Shown: piece by piece, positions 43,800 to 53,481 of the stretch
How positions within the stretch are numbered: the stretch's first letter is position 1
How the letters are laid out: each line of letters begins with the position of its first letter
Assembly: GCA_965222175.1 (NCBI GenBank)
Contig: OZ244938.1
Coordinates: forward strand, 3,658,001-3,722,000
Direction of reading: 5' to 3'
DNA length: 64,000 bases
Source of the DNA: NORP240 sp965222175
GTDB lineage: Bacteria > Pseudomonadota > Gammaproteobacteria > Pseudomonadales > Pseudohongiellaceae
The notes under the pieces: generated by a model
Database searches by the model: none
What the model was told of the DNA's origin: nothing
The model's input: only the letters and a program-made list of their open reading frames with translations
Made by a program: the position numbers and the translations under genes

Positions 43800-44435
43800 A
43801 TGGCATTAATGGCAATTACACCCCATATCCAGGACCTGGATAATTTTCTGTCCCATTGCCATCGGAAACGCTACCCCAATCGGGCAACTATCATCTACGA
43901 GGGCGACAGCAGCGATACCCTGTATTACATTGTCACCGGGTCAGTCTCGGTAGTCCTCGAAGATGACGATGGCAAGGAAGTGGTTATCGCCTACCTGAAT
44001 GCCGGTGATTTTTTCGGTGAAATGGGCCTGTTCGAGCAAACCCGGGAACGCAGTGCCTGGGTGCGGGCGCGCAGCGCCTGTGAGATTGCGGAAATCAGCT
44101 ATGCCAATTTCAATGCCTATTCGCGCCAGCATCCGGAAATCCTGTTCACCATCGGCAAGCAGATGGCCAGCCGCCTGCGCAATACCACGCGCAAGGTCGG
44201 CGACCTGGCGTTCTTCGACGTAACCGGCCGCATCGCCCGGACCCTGATCGACCTGAGCAAGCAGCCCGATGCCATGACCCATCCCGACGGTATGCAGATC
44301 AAGATTACCCGGCAGGAAATCGGCCGCATCGTCAACTGTTCCCGGGAAATGGCGGGGCGGGTGCTGAAAACCCTTGAGGAGCAGGAACTGATCAGCGTCT
44401 CCGGTAAAACCATCGTGGTATTCGGTACCCGCTGA
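43800..44435 (+). CDS. vfr: cAMP-responsive transcription regulator, Vfr/Crp type
   Basis: 211 residues from the ATG at 43800 with GGAGG 8 bases upstream. The N-terminal cyclic-nucleotide domain has GEMGLFEQTRERSAWVRA (73-90), where Glu74, Arg84 and Ser85 match the cAMP contacts of Crp. The C-terminal helix-turn-helix is ITRQEIGRIVNCSREMAGRV (169-188). In Pseudomonas, Vfr controls virulence and motility genes. Its place next to the trp genes is the Pseudomonas arrangement. A 45-codon in-frame extension upstream is interrupted by the leader palindrome and is unlikely. Confidence 0.93.
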   Translation: MALMAITPHIQDLDNFLSHCHRKRYPNRATIIYEGDSSDTLYYIVTGSVSVVLEDDDGKEVVIAYLNAGDFFGEMGLFEQTRERSAWVRARSACEIAEISYANFNAYSRQHPEILFTIGKQMASRLRNTTRKVGDLAFFDVTGRIARTLIDLSKQPDAMTHPDGMQIKITRQEIGRIVNCSREMAGRVLKTLEEQELISVSGKTIVVFGTR

Positions 44436-44451
44436 GACAGTTCTGCCGCCG

Positions 44452-44868
44452 CTAGGCTGCCTGGGGTAACAGCAGCATCACCCAGACAAACAGCACCAGC
44501 AACAGGCTCAGAAACACGGCGGCCGAGGCGGCGTCCTTGGCAACTTTCGAAAAATCATTGTACTCGTCGCCCCAGCGGTCGACGGCACTTTCCACCGCCG
44601 TATTGATCAACTCCATGATCAATACCAGCACCAGGGTCGCCACCAGCAGGACTCGTTCAAGGTTCGACTCGCCAAGCCACAGTGCCAGTGGCGCCAACAC
44701 CAGGAAGGCCAGGGACTCCTGGCGAAACGCCGGTTCCGTGCGCAGGGTGGTGAACAGTCCCGCTATTGAGTTCCGGATGGCCGGCAACAGGCGTCGAAAG
44801 CCTTTCCCCGATTGACCCCGACGGGGTGGCGTCTGTTTTTTGTCGCTATCGGTGGATTTGTCATTCAC
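44452..44868 (-). CDS. dgkA: Diacylglycerol kinase
   Basis: 138 residues from a GTG start that overlaps the trpC stop (GTGAATGA). It has the small trimeric DgkA fold of three membrane helices: TTLRTEPAFRQESLAFLVL, then the signature ELINTAVESAVDRWGDEYNDFSKVAK with catalytic Glu, and a final helix. It phosphorylates diacylglycerol formed during membrane-derived glucan or LPS modification. An N-terminal polar tail of about 35 residues is longer than in E. coli. Translation coupled to trpC is likely. Confidence 0.9.
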   Translation of the reverse strand: MNDKSTDSDKKQTPPRRGQSGKGFRRLLPAIRNSIAGLFTTLRTEPAFRQESLAFLVLAPLALWLGESNLERVLLVATLVLVLIMELINTAVESAVDRWGDEYNDFSKVAKDAASAAVFLSLLLVLFVWVMLLLPQAA

Positions 44869-45664
44869 GACCAAACACCACTTCGCGAAGCTTTTTGCCG
44901 GGATCCACGGCACGCATGAACGTCTCGCCAATCAGGTAGCCGAATACACCTCGCGCCTGCATGGCCAGCACTTCGTCGTGAGAATGGATTCCGCTTTCCG
45001 TGATCACCAGGCAGTTTTCGGGAATATGCGGCAGCAGCCCATAGGTAACATCCAGCGTGGTGGTGAAGCTGTGCAGGTCGCGGTTGTTGATACCGATCAA
45101 CCTGGCACCAAGTGCCAGGGCCGTGTCCAGTTCCTCCCGGTTGTGCACTTCCACCAGCACGTCGACGCGCTGCTCCCCGGCACACTGATACAGTTCGGCA
45201 AGCTGACTTTTGTCCAGCGCCGCGACAATCAGCAGTACGCAGTCAGCCCCCAGCCACCTTGACTCCACGATCTGGTAGGGGTCGATCATGAAGTCCTTGC
45301 GCAGAACCGGCAGCTCACAGGCATCCCGCGCCAGGCGCAGGTAGCGGTCATGGCCCTGGAAATACTTTTCGTCGGTGAGCACTGACAGGCAGGTAGCGCC
45401 GGCCGCCGCATAGTTCTCCGCCAGTTTTTCCGGGTCGAAGTCGGGGCGAATGAGTCCGCGGGAAGGCGACGCCTTCTTGATTTCGGCGATGACTGCAGGT
45501 TTAGCGGCGGAGATCCTTGCTGCCAGGGCGGCTTCGAACGGTCGCCGCTGAGCCACGCCGGGCAGCTCGCTTTCCAGCGTGGCCAGGCTGCGCAGCGCCT
45601 CACGCTGCGCGACCTCCTGTCCCTTGTGGGCGATGATTTCCTGCAGGATGGTGGAGCCTGCCAC
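44861..45664 (-). CDS. trpC: Indole-3-glycerol phosphate synthase
   Basis: 267 residues from the GTG at 45664, which has AAGGAG 7 bases upstream. The next in-frame start overlaps the end of trpD. It closes the indole ring in tryptophan synthesis. Seen are the start TILQEIIAHKGQEVAQRE, the catalytic lysine motif AVIAEIKKASPSRGLI, CLSVLTDEKYFQGH, VLRKDFMIDPYQ, LIGINNRDLHSFTT and VITESGIHSHDEV. It is a monofunctional enzyme not fused to TrpF. The order is trpG-trpD-trpC-dgkA. Confidence 0.97.
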   Translation of the reverse strand: MAGSTILQEIIAHKGQEVAQREALRSLATLESELPGVAQRRPFEAALAARISAAKPAVIAEIKKASPSRGLIRPDFDPEKLAENYAAAGATCLSVLTDEKYFQGHDRYLRLARDACELPVLRKDFMIDPYQIVESRWLGADCVLLIVAALDKSQLAELYQCAGEQRVDVLVEVHNREELDTALALGARLIGINNRDLHSFTTTLDVTYGLLPHIPENCLVITESGIHSHDEVLAMQARGVFGYLIGETFMRAVDPGKKLREVVFGRE

Positions 45665-45681
45665 GATTGTACTCCTTGTCT

Positions 45682-46710
45682 TCAACTGTCGAAGGACCGG
45701 GTGAAAGTCACCAGTTCGTCCAGTTTGGCCAGTGCCTTGCCGCCGGCGATAAGGTCCTGCGCTGTTTTTACTCCGGCAACCAGGCTGTCGCTGACACCGG
45801 CCGCGTACATGGCGGCACCGGCGTTGAGGGCAACGATTTCAGCAGCAGGCTGCTGGGTACCGCCAAGCGCCTGCTTGAGCATCGCCAGGCTTGCCGCCAC
45901 GCTGTCGATCTGCAGGGCCGAAAAGTCCGCGTACTGATGCAGACCGAAATCCCCGGGACTGACCTGGTACGTACTGATTTCCCCGTTCTTCAGTTCGCCG
46001 ATGTGGGTGGCCGCGGAATTGCTGATTTCATCCAGGCCATCTTCCGAAGACACCACCAACACATGTTCGCTGCCCAGCTCATGCAGCACTTCCAGCAATG
46101 GCGTAATCCAGCTTCGATGGAATACCCCCATCACCTGGTTGGGCGCACCGGCCGGGTTGGTCAGCGGTCCCAGCAGATTGAAAATCGTGCGTACGCCTAT
46201 TTCCTTCCGCGCGTTGATCACGTGTTTCATGGCACTGTGATGAGCCGGGGCGAACATGAAGCCGACACCGACTTTGTCGATGGTTTGACCCACCTGTTCC
46301 GGGGTCAGCACCAGGTTTACCCCGGCAGCTTCCAGCACATCGGCACTGCCGCTCCTGCTGGTGGCGCCACGGTTGCCGTGTTTGGCCACCCGGGCACCGG
46401 CACAGGCCGCCACCAGCGCGGCGGCGGTGGACACGTTGAACTTGTTGGAACCACTGCCACCGGTGCCGCAGGTATCCACCAGGTGCTCCCGCTGCTGTAG
46501 TGTTACCGGCGTTACCAGCTCACGCATGACGATAGCCCCGCCGAGAAGTTCCTCCACCTGCACACCCTTCATCTGCAGGCCGACGAGAAAGGCGGCATTC
46601 TGGGCGTCCGTGGTGTTGCCGGTCATAATGTCCCGCATGACCTCGGTCATTTCCCCGGCGGTGAGATGCCTGCCTTCTGTTACCTGCCTGATGGCCGCCT
46701 TGATTTCCAT
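45682..46710 (-). CDS. trpD: Anthranilate phosphoribosyltransferase
   Basis: 342 residues. It transfers the phosphoribosyl group from PRPP to anthranilate. Family motifs are VDTCGTGGSGSNKFNVSTAA (about 79-98), KHGNRGATSRSGSADVLEA, MFAPAHHSAMKHV and RTIFNLLGPLTNPA. The length is typical. It starts 21 bp after the trpG stop and ends 17 bp before the trpC start codon. Confidence 0.98.
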   Translation of the reverse strand: MEIKAAIRQVTEGRHLTAGEMTEVMRDIMTGNTTDAQNAAFLVGLQMKGVQVEELLGGAIVMRELVTPVTLQQREHLVDTCGTGGSGSNKFNVSTAAALVAACAGARVAKHGNRGATSRSGSADVLEAAGVNLVLTPEQVGQTIDKVGVGFMFAPAHHSAMKHVINARKEIGVRTIFNLLGPLTNPAGAPNQVMGVFHRSWITPLLEVLHELGSEHVLVVSSEDGLDEISNSAATHIGELKNGEISTYQVSPGDFGLHQYADFSALQIDSVAASLAMLKQALGGTQQPAAEIVALNAGAAMYAAGVSDSLVAGVKTAQDLIAGGKALAKLDELVTFTRSFDS

Positions 46711-46731
46711 AGTCGCCCTCGTCCTGGGTTG

Positions 46732-47316
46732 TCAGTGAGATGTATTGAGAAAGTTTTTCAGCAGCTTATGCCCATGCTCACTGAGAATGGACTCCGGATG
46801 AAACTGCACGCCCTCCACGGCCTGTTCCCGGTGCCGGACGCCCATGATTTCATCAAGACCGCCCTGGCCGTCTTCGGTCCATGCGGTAATCTCCAGACAA
46901 TCCGGCAGCGTGTCCCGGTCGATGACCAGGGAATGGTAGCGGGTGGCGGTGAAAGGACTGGCAATGCCACTGAACACGCCGCCACCGTTGTGGTGAATAG
47001 CGGACAGCTTGCCATGCATGACCTTCTTCGCCCGGATGATATCACCGCCGAAAGCCTGGCCGATGGCCTGGTGACCCAGGCAGATGCCCAGCAGGGGAAT
47101 GCTGCCGGCAAATTCCCTGATGAGTTCCACCGAGATACCGGCTTCGTTGGGCGTGCAGGGTCCCGGCGATATCACGAGGTGATCCGGTTTCAGTGCCTTC
47201 ACCTCCGCCACTGAAATGGCATCGTTGCGATACACCTGGACCTCCGCACCCAGCTCACCCAGGTACTGGACGACGTTGTAGGTGAACGAATCGTAATTGT
47301 CGATCATCAGCAGCAT
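46732..47316 (-). CDS. trpG: Anthranilate synthase, glutamine amidotransferase subunit
   Basis: 194 residues. It releases ammonia from glutamine for anthranilate synthesis by TrpE, which is not in this window. The class I amidotransferase triad is Cys79 in LLGICLGHQAIG plus His and Glu in VQFHPESILSEHG. The start MLLMIDNYDSFTYNVVQYLG is typical. An AGGATAG ribosome site precedes the ATG. AT-rich DNA with TATATATA (about 47335) lies just upstream and probably holds the trpGDC promoter. A related PabA role is also possible. Confidence 0.97.
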   Translation of the reverse strand: MLLMIDNYDSFTYNVVQYLGELGAEVQVYRNDAISVAEVKALKPDHLVISPGPCTPNEAGISVELIREFAGSIPLLGICLGHQAIGQAFGGDIIRAKKVMHGKLSAIHHNGGGVFSGIASPFTATRYHSLVIDRDTLPDCLEITAWTEDGQGGLDEIMGVRHREQAVEGVQFHPESILSEHGHKLLKNFLNTSH

Positions 47317-48812
47317 GTAGAGCCTATCCTGTTGATATATATAGTTATGATAACAGTGGAATTAACTTATCACCCACTTTGATACCCGCTTTAAATCTTG
47401 TTACTCACAGCGCCGATGATCCGGGACCGATGGCGTGAAGGACGGGATTATCCCTAATAAGGACCTCGGGATAAATCGTTTTGAGTGAACCAATGCCCAT
47501 GCCTGCTCCCGTAGTTACCGCGCCATTTAACGCAGCCAGTCTCGCTCTTGGCTTTGTCGCCATTAGAGAGAAATCGCTCTCCAACATTGCGGACACGATT
47601 AGTGGGCCACTTATGGAATTTAGGGAAAAGTGGACTGCAGAGCCCGCGAGCATTGGTGCTAAGTGCCCTTTTTCGCTATGGGCGCCCAAGCTCCATAAAC
47701 CACTATATCCCTGCCTCTGCAGCATTCTGTATAACCTTCTGGTGTTCTACTTATTGCCTCTGGAAGTCGCGTAGCCTTGAGCATTCAAAGTATCTACCAC
47801 GAGTTTGTATGGCGGTATGGAAAATCTCGACCGGAGAATTTCCTTGATACGCTGAATGTCCACTCGATGTGTCTTTCTCTGCTCATATCTGGACATACAT
47901 CACCTGGACAATGGTTATCGGGGCCAACGCCAATAACATTGCTTTCTACAGGCACTGAACATTCGTGGGCATTTCTTATTCTTGAAATCATCTGTAGCAA
48001 GTGGCGAAGACTATTGTGATAGTAAATTCAGGAATTAATCTCAACTCTGACCTCTAAACAGCCCAAATTACGATTGCAAGCTATTGAATTCATGTCTTTT
48101 ATGTTACACGGACAAGCTTAAACCATTCGTTTTCACCGGACTTACCGCACTCTGCCAAATCGACGACTTACTGATCGGGGGCGGTTTTCGTCGATGGGGA
48201 TGCTTGTTGGGCTTCACTTACACCGCGATAGTCCTCGACAAACAGCAGTGGAGTGAAGTAAATCTTCCGTAGATGACGTTCCGCAGTTTCCCATGGCCGG
48301 AGGTTCTCGTAGTCCCGGTTAGCGCCAAACGGGCTGGTCACCAAACACCGAGCACTACGAGCCAATTCGATCCTTGTGGATTTTCCAAGCCAAGCAATAC
48401 AGCGCTTATAAGTGAAAGGTGCACGAAAAAAGGTTGTACATAGAAAGGTACTCGTGCCATGCGCTCTAATATCAATCCAGGTCGTATAACCGCAAGTTGT
48501 CGCAACGCTAATCTCAATTACGTGTAATTCCTGCGTGTAATTTCTGGTACGCCTCCTATTTACTCAACTTCAATTTGTGTCACCGCGCGTCTCTGTAATT
48601 TTATGCAGAAAATTCCAATTCAATCGTAGAATATGAGGACCCAGACTGGCCCGGTGTTTTTGCTAATTGAGGCTTCGCTTGCTGTTGTGTTGCCGAATCT
48701 ATCGGTGAATCAATCCGGCCATGCACAACACTGGACAAACCACCGCTTCGTAGATAGCCTTAATCCCATGCGCTGGCATGCCTCCACCCATCGCTTGATA
48801 CGTTTTCTATCA
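47317..48812. other. 1.5-kb region with no supported gene; start of the AT-rich accessory island
   Basis: Reading frames of 60-106 codons occur (for example 47405-47725 and 48168-48365 on the minus strand), but none has both a good start and a recognisable protein. The second, with RDYENLRPWETAERHLRK, could be a relic of a broken gene. Base composition shifts to more A and T directly after trpG. The region may be decayed coding DNA. Confidence 0.35.
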
Positions 48813-49808
48813 ATGAAACATTTAAGCAGTACAAGTAGAATAAACCAAAGTCTGCTGATGGGCGCAGTCATCTGTCTGGCCATGTCGGCATTTATTCAGG
48901 CCAGAATCTGGCAGCACGGCCCTGAGCCAGGTCCTGAAAACCTGTCTGATACAGTCCTGCGCTCAGAACTCGAATTCGGCCCCATTGATTCCGTACCGGA
49001 ATCGCTGGAACGTTTACGAGATGATTCCCTACCCGTGGGCTCCAGTTCTCCCGATCTCGGCGAAATGAACCGTCTGCTTGGCATCAGAAATGCCCTGCGG
49101 GAAGAGCTTGAGCTGCGGCAACTATACACCAGCCCGACCGAACAGGGCGTTCGCCGCCTGATCCGCACAGAGCTGAACGAGCGGTTTGCCCGGTGGGCGG
49201 AATACAATCGCAATGGAACGGCAAATCCCGCGCCATCGATGGCGACGATCGAATCGAGATCGAGAAACCGGATGACCCGGCTCCACGAGTTTCGCCTGGT
49301 ACAGACCGGCATGGACGTCGCGGCTCGAGAGTCGATAATTTCGGCGCTGGTTCAAAACGAGATAGCCCGCAATGAGATCAGGTCTCAGGACAGGTCCGGC
49401 CCGATGAACTATGAGATCAGATCGGATGAAGACGTCGTTCGGGAGTTTCTTTCCGAAGAACAATTTCAGATATACCTGACAGCACAACAGCAGTTCATTG
49501 ACGGCAACAGTCATCTCAATGTCATGTCGGTAATTCTTCGTGATGCGGGACCTATGTCCAGGGAAGCAATGGATCGGCTAGCCGAAGGAGTAGTTGCTTT
49601 AAAGAATTCACGATTGCGTAATTCACAGGGAGGTCAAAGCCCCCTGGAAAATAGAAATTCTACTCTCGCAGAAATCGAGCAGCTTGAAAGCTGGTACAAC
49701 ACCGACGCTTCACAGGCGGATAGTGAGGCTGCCTGGTTTTATTTTGAGCGGCTCCGGCTGAATGCAGAAAAAACCTATGCGGACAGGCATCTTTATCAAG
49801 TCAATTAG
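48813..49808 (+). CDS. Membrane-anchored helical protein, unknown
   Basis: 331 residues from the ATG of MKHLSSTSRINQSLLMGAVI. I prefer this start because it directly precedes the only membrane helix (about 13-30). I do not recognise the family. The rest is predominantly helical and charged: IRNALREELELRQL, GVRRLIRTELNERFARW, EFLSEEQFQIYLTAQQQF. It would face the periplasm. The next gene, 14 bp later, encodes a protein with the same plan (one N-terminal anchor followed by a Glu/Gln-rich helical part), so the pair probably works together. The order resembles operons where two anchored subunits form a complex, but no function can be assigned. Confidence 0.65.
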   Translation: MKHLSSTSRINQSLLMGAVICLAMSAFIQARIWQHGPEPGPENLSDTVLRSELEFGPIDSVPESLERLRDDSLPVGSSSPDLGEMNRLLGIRNALREELELRQLYTSPTEQGVRRLIRTELNERFARWAEYNRNGTANPAPSMATIESRSRNRMTRLHEFRLVQTGMDVAARESIISALVQNEIARNEIRSQDRSGPMNYEIRSDEDVVREFLSEEQFQIYLTAQQQFIDGNSHLNVMSVILRDAGPMSREAMDRLAEGVVALKNSRLRNSQGGQSPLENRNSTLAEIEQLESWYNTDASQADSEAAWFYFERLRLNAEKTYADRHLYQVN

Positions 49809-49822
49809 GGTCTGAGCGATCA

Positions 49823-50713
49823 ATGAGTATAGAAACAATAGCCAGCAGTTTGCGCATATTACTGATGCTTTTTTCTGTCAGCCTGATGGTGCTGTTTATT
49901 CAATCTGTTCGGTACGTGTCTTTGCCGCCCTTCACTGAAACACCTGAAAACAAGGCCAGTGTTGATTTAAACCCGGCCAAAGGTGCTGGAAATAGTGAAG
50001 TATTCTCCCCTGCTATGACTCCAGGCAGTCTGGATTCGCTTCGGCAGGAAATCACCGAACTGGAAAGCAGGCTTGGAAAGGAGGCGGCCTTACCGGTTGA
50101 CACTTTTCAAACCATGTATATGGAATTGAGCACCCAGATGGAAAGGGAGTTCTATGACGAGAATATCCTGTTTGGCATGGCACAGAAGCGACTGTATTAC
50201 GACCACGGACCGATAGCTGAGAAGCGCTCCGCATTACTCGTCAGCAAGGATTCAGGTTCAGCGCTTCTGGACCTGAATCTCGACCCGGACCTTGTGGAAC
50301 AGATACTGCAGGAACTGGCAGAAGCCCACTACCAGCGAACCCTGCACTTCAGTGAATTGCGCGCCGGTGCACTTCCCACGCGTGAGGAATTGCCGGGAAC
50401 ACTGGCGGAAATTATCAGCTCCCATTTGCCCCCCCGGCAATACGCCGAATTCCAGCAGAAAATTGACCAGCTTAATTATCAGAAATCCATCTACGACGTC
50501 GAGATAGACCTGCTGAAGATCAACCCGGCACTGGACTCCTCCTCACGGCGCCGCATCGCGGACGTAATAACTGATGTCGGCTTGCTGGAAGGCGCCATTG
50601 GTGAAGTATCCGATGCTGAGAAACAGGCCCGAATTCAGGCCGCGGAAAATATTCTTTCATCTGAGATGGCGGCAGGCGAGATGTGGGCGTTTGAGAAACT
50701 GACGGGCCTTTGA
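49823..50713 (+). CDS. Membrane-anchored helical protein, unknown, pair partner
   Basis: 296 residues. The N-terminal helix (about 9-28, LRILLMLFSVSLMVLFIQSV) anchors a helical domain that contains a coiled-coil-like SLRQEITELESRLGKEAAL and DLVEQILQELAEAHYQRTL. A late segment HLPPRQYAEFQQKIDQL has the same sense as EFLSEEQFQIYLTAQQQF in the upstream gene, so the two may be distant paralogues. It begins 14 bp after that gene, and an operon is likely. No family is recognised. It is followed directly by an IS91-type fragment. Confidence 0.65.
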   Translation: MSIETIASSLRILLMLFSVSLMVLFIQSVRYVSLPPFTETPENKASVDLNPAKGAGNSEVFSPAMTPGSLDSLRQEITELESRLGKEAALPVDTFQTMYMELSTQMEREFYDENILFGMAQKRLYYDHGPIAEKRSALLVSKDSGSALLDLNLDPDLVEQILQELAEAHYQRTLHFSELRAGALPTREELPGTLAEIISSHLPPRQYAEFQQKIDQLNYQKSIYDVEIDLLKINPALDSSSRRRIADVITDVGLLEGAIGEVSDAEKQARIQAAENILSSEMAAGEMWAFEKLTGL

Positions 50714-50729
50714 TATCGGCGCGTCAATC

Positions 50730-50880
50730 ATGTTGTTTCTGGATGGAGTCTATGTTCAGGACCCCAGTGGCGAATACGGCTTCCGCTTCACCCCGCCCCA
50801 ACCTTCGAGCGGCTCCACGGCCTGCTGCATTGCATCAGCCAGCGGGTGTTCCGCTTCCTGGAGCGGCACGGTAGATCGAA
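50730..50880 (+). mobile_element. IS91-type transposase, internal fragment
   Basis: The translation MLFLDGVYVQDPSGEYGFRF followed, after a one-base frame change, by FERLHGLLHCISQRVFRFLE matches the central part of IS91-like transposases (the HxHxLxLDGVY region onward). It begins abruptly 17 bp after the preceding gene. It lies just downstream, in the family's protein order, of the fragment preserved at 11117-11595. The rest of the gap to 51178 has no gene that I can support. Confidence 0.7.
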
Positions 50881-51178
50881 TCTCAAATCTGGCGATTTCG
50901 GCCTGTAAATGCACGTTCAGGAACGAGGATTTCCTTATATCCTAACGGTGAATTAACAGGCCGAAACCGGACATTCAAGTGTGCTGCTGGACATGTCTTC
51001 TTTCGATTCAGCGGAAGTAGCGAAATCAGTGGGCCCCAGCTTCTTTGGAAATCCAAGTAATCCCTTTGAAAATCTGGTTGTACTACCTGCCCGAATATCC
51101 TTACAATCGTGGGAATTGTGTTACATCTGTTAGGAATTGCCACATTGAATGTCACAACTACATTATTGGAGTTTCGTC

Positions 51179-52141
51179 ATGCAATTCATAAAGATAGGAT
51201 CATGCATTTTACTACTTGGAGTTTCTATTCAACTATTTGGGGCAACTGAGTACGAAGATTCTGTTCCATTGGAATTGGTTAGAGTTTTACTGGGGAATCC
51301 AACGCTCAATGGTGACGTTAGGGTGTACTCGGATGTGCTTGATCAATTTCCCACCCTCGACTATTCCGATCAGTTCGAAGTAATGGGGAGTCTCGACCAG
51401 GGGTATAGTCAACGGGTCGTATTGAAGACTGGTCTGGAAATCGAAACCGCCACGGCTTCGCTACAAGATGACCTTGAGCGTCAGGGATTCATCCCTTTTG
51501 TACAAGCTTACGACGTTGAACTGAATCGTGGATTCATTGTACAGCAACAGGTACAGCGTCCGACTCAGATGTGCCGGGATGACGTCGGCAATATGTCCAT
51601 CTCGGTTTCACAGATGGATGACGACACAATCATTGTGCTTGCCGTCTCTCAACTGAACAACATGCAATCACAATCGTGCGAACAGAAACTTGAAGAACAA
51701 AATCAGAATTACGTGATGATGCAGAACATGCGGAATCGAGGTCGATTAAATCTGCGCCAGTACTTGCCTCGAATGGTAGTTCCCACAACTGATTTCCGCC
51801 AAAGAAGAGTCTTTGGTGGGGGAGGATCGAGCTCGTCATCAGGCAACACTCTCGAAACGGAGTACGAATTGAATATTGACTGGTCTATCTCGGAAGTGTA
51901 CCAGCACTTCGCAGATCAGATTTCTGAGCAAGGCTGGGACCTTGACAGCGAAACTATTGGCGAAATTACTGCGAATGCGGATTGGATCAGTTCACCTGAA
52001 CCCAGTATCGATTTAGTCGGTAACCTGAATGTATTGCGGGCCGGGGAAGGCAGCTATCAGCTGAAATTCAGATTGGTGTCAGTTGGAGATCAGCCTGCTG
52101 CCAGTGCACAACCTTACACGCCGTTCAGAGTGCAGAACTAG
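51179..52141 (+). CDS. Secreted protein of unknown function
   Basis: 320 residues from the ATG of MQFIKIGSCILLLGVSIQLF, preceded by GGAG. Residues 1-22 form a signal peptide. The mature part contains two similar alpha/beta-like halves: LDYSDQFEVMGSLDQGYSQR with LQDDLERQGFIP, and later YELNIDWSISEVYQHFADQI with WDLDSETIGE. A Gly/Ser stretch (FGGGGSSSSSGN, about 217-228) links them. Each half may be the same small domain repeated. I do not recognise the family. The gene stands alone, with about 235 bp of AT-rich DNA following it. Confidence 0.6.
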   Translation: MQFIKIGSCILLLGVSIQLFGATEYEDSVPLELVRVLLGNPTLNGDVRVYSDVLDQFPTLDYSDQFEVMGSLDQGYSQRVVLKTGLEIETATASLQDDLERQGFIPFVQAYDVELNRGFIVQQQVQRPTQMCRDDVGNMSISVSQMDDDTIIVLAVSQLNNMQSQSCEQKLEEQNQNYVMMQNMRNRGRLNLRQYLPRMVVPTTDFRQRRVFGGGGSSSSSGNTLETEYELNIDWSISEVYQHFADQISEQGWDLDSETIGEITANADWISSPEPSIDLVGNLNVLRAGEGSYQLKFRLVSVGDQPAASAQPYTPFRVQN

Positions 52142-52377
52142 ACTTCAATTCCTATCGATACGCAAAGGAGCTAGTACTATCAAAAGGTATTATCTTTATC
52201 GTTACCAGCAAGTTTGATAAACCTCGAAATTATTTTGTCCACTACGTACGCGCCACTGGCAACATTTTTGAATGCACTAATAGATAGCGCACGTATTATT
52301 GTCAAAGGCGAACTGATTCTGGCGGTTTACCAGTTAAATTGTCTGTGCCATTCCATGTACTGGAAAATTTTGGGTAA

Positions 52378-53196
52378 ATGAATAAATTTCGATTTCTGTT
52401 CCTTAGCACTTCAATATTGGCTCAGCTCGCTGTTGCGCAACCGGCTTCTGATGAGCGGATAGTGCAAGAAACAGTGTGGGGCACGTTGGGTGCAGTATCC
52501 GACGAAGAAGTAGTACACCGCTATGAAGAATCTATAGCTGAAATTGAAGTGTTGGCAAGTAATCCTCAATCAGGAGGGGAGGTCGTTGGAGTAACTGCGG
52601 TATTTGCACAGGGGAAAACACCCCTGGAGGTAGAGCAATTTACGAATAGATTCGGCTTTGAAGCAGTTTCAGCTCAAGCTAAATATCCCTCTGATGATAA
52701 AGGAACGGTAGTAACCTTAGGCATTGAGGCGCTAAGCCTGTTAATGGTGCCTGGCACATTGTCAGAACGTCTCTATGCGGCTGTTAGTCAGCGACATCTG
52801 ATGGCACCCATGAATCGTACTAGTACGGGTAGATACGCGCCTACTGATTCAGGCACTGGCCAGCTCATAAGTGCCAGTAATCCTGACGCCAAAATTTATC
52901 AACTAAAGTTTGTGGGTACAGTAATCGAATTGAGTCGTGCTGTAGACCAGGAGGGTTTTGCAGTAGTCATCATGGATCGAAGCAATAGAATTGTTGATCA
53001 CTACACGAATATGGTTGAAAGAACGGCTCAAATTCCTGTTCGGTCAAGCGGACCGATAATGATCAGACCTAAACCTGGACAAAGCCTGGAAGAAGCTATT
53101 ATAGATTCTTTACCGCCAGGATTTCGAAGGGATCGAGTAATTATCAATCGACCTTCAATACCTCTGCCGCTTAATCAAACCATCCGTCAGAGATAA
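52378..53196 (+). CDS. Secreted protein of unknown function
   Basis: 272 residues with a signal peptide (MNKFRFLFLSTSILAQLAVAQ). The mature part has an alpha/beta pattern, SIAEIEVLASNPQSGGEVVG and VTAVFAQGKTPLEVEQFTNR, and a Pro/Arg-rich end with INRPSIPLPLNQTIRQR. No known family is recognised. The ribosome site is weak (GGGTAA). Composition is AT-rich, like its neighbours, unlike the core genes. A leftward two-gene unit follows about 285 bp downstream, and the gap shows nothing notable. Confidence 0.55.
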   Translation: MNKFRFLFLSTSILAQLAVAQPASDERIVQETVWGTLGAVSDEEVVHRYEESIAEIEVLASNPQSGGEVVGVTAVFAQGKTPLEVEQFTNRFGFEAVSAQAKYPSDDKGTVVTLGIEALSLLMVPGTLSERLYAAVSQRHLMAPMNRTSTGRYAPTDSGTGQLISASNPDAKIYQLKFVGTVIELSRAVDQEGFAVVIMDRSNRIVDHYTNMVERTAQIPVRSSGPIMIRPKPGQSLEEAIIDSLPPGFRRDRVIINRPSIPLPLNQTIRQR

Positions 53197-53481
53197 GTAT
53201 TATTTGTTGCCGGAAATGGTCTCTTTCGTGAATTGGCCAGAAGTGGTACAAAATTGAAGGACTTTCTGAAAGCTTGTAAAAAGTCATGAAATGGTCATGG
53301 CGAGCTAGCAGATGTGTATCTGGTCAGGGAAGATGATTACTCGCAAATCGAAAATCGGAGAGTTGGGAATTTCAGGAATTCCGCCAATAACTTTTGCCGA
53401 TACCGAGCCTGGGGTTCTATAGCATGTTAGTTTGTATTAACTGTTTTCGAAGGATTCGGAATTTTCTAGGTTCAGTCGGAT

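Noticed and set aside
47405..47725. 106-codon minus-strand frame downstream of the trp region
   Set aside because: It reads plausibly in places (NGAVTTGAGMGIG), but there is no ribosome site and I recognise no family. It is left as unassigned DNA.
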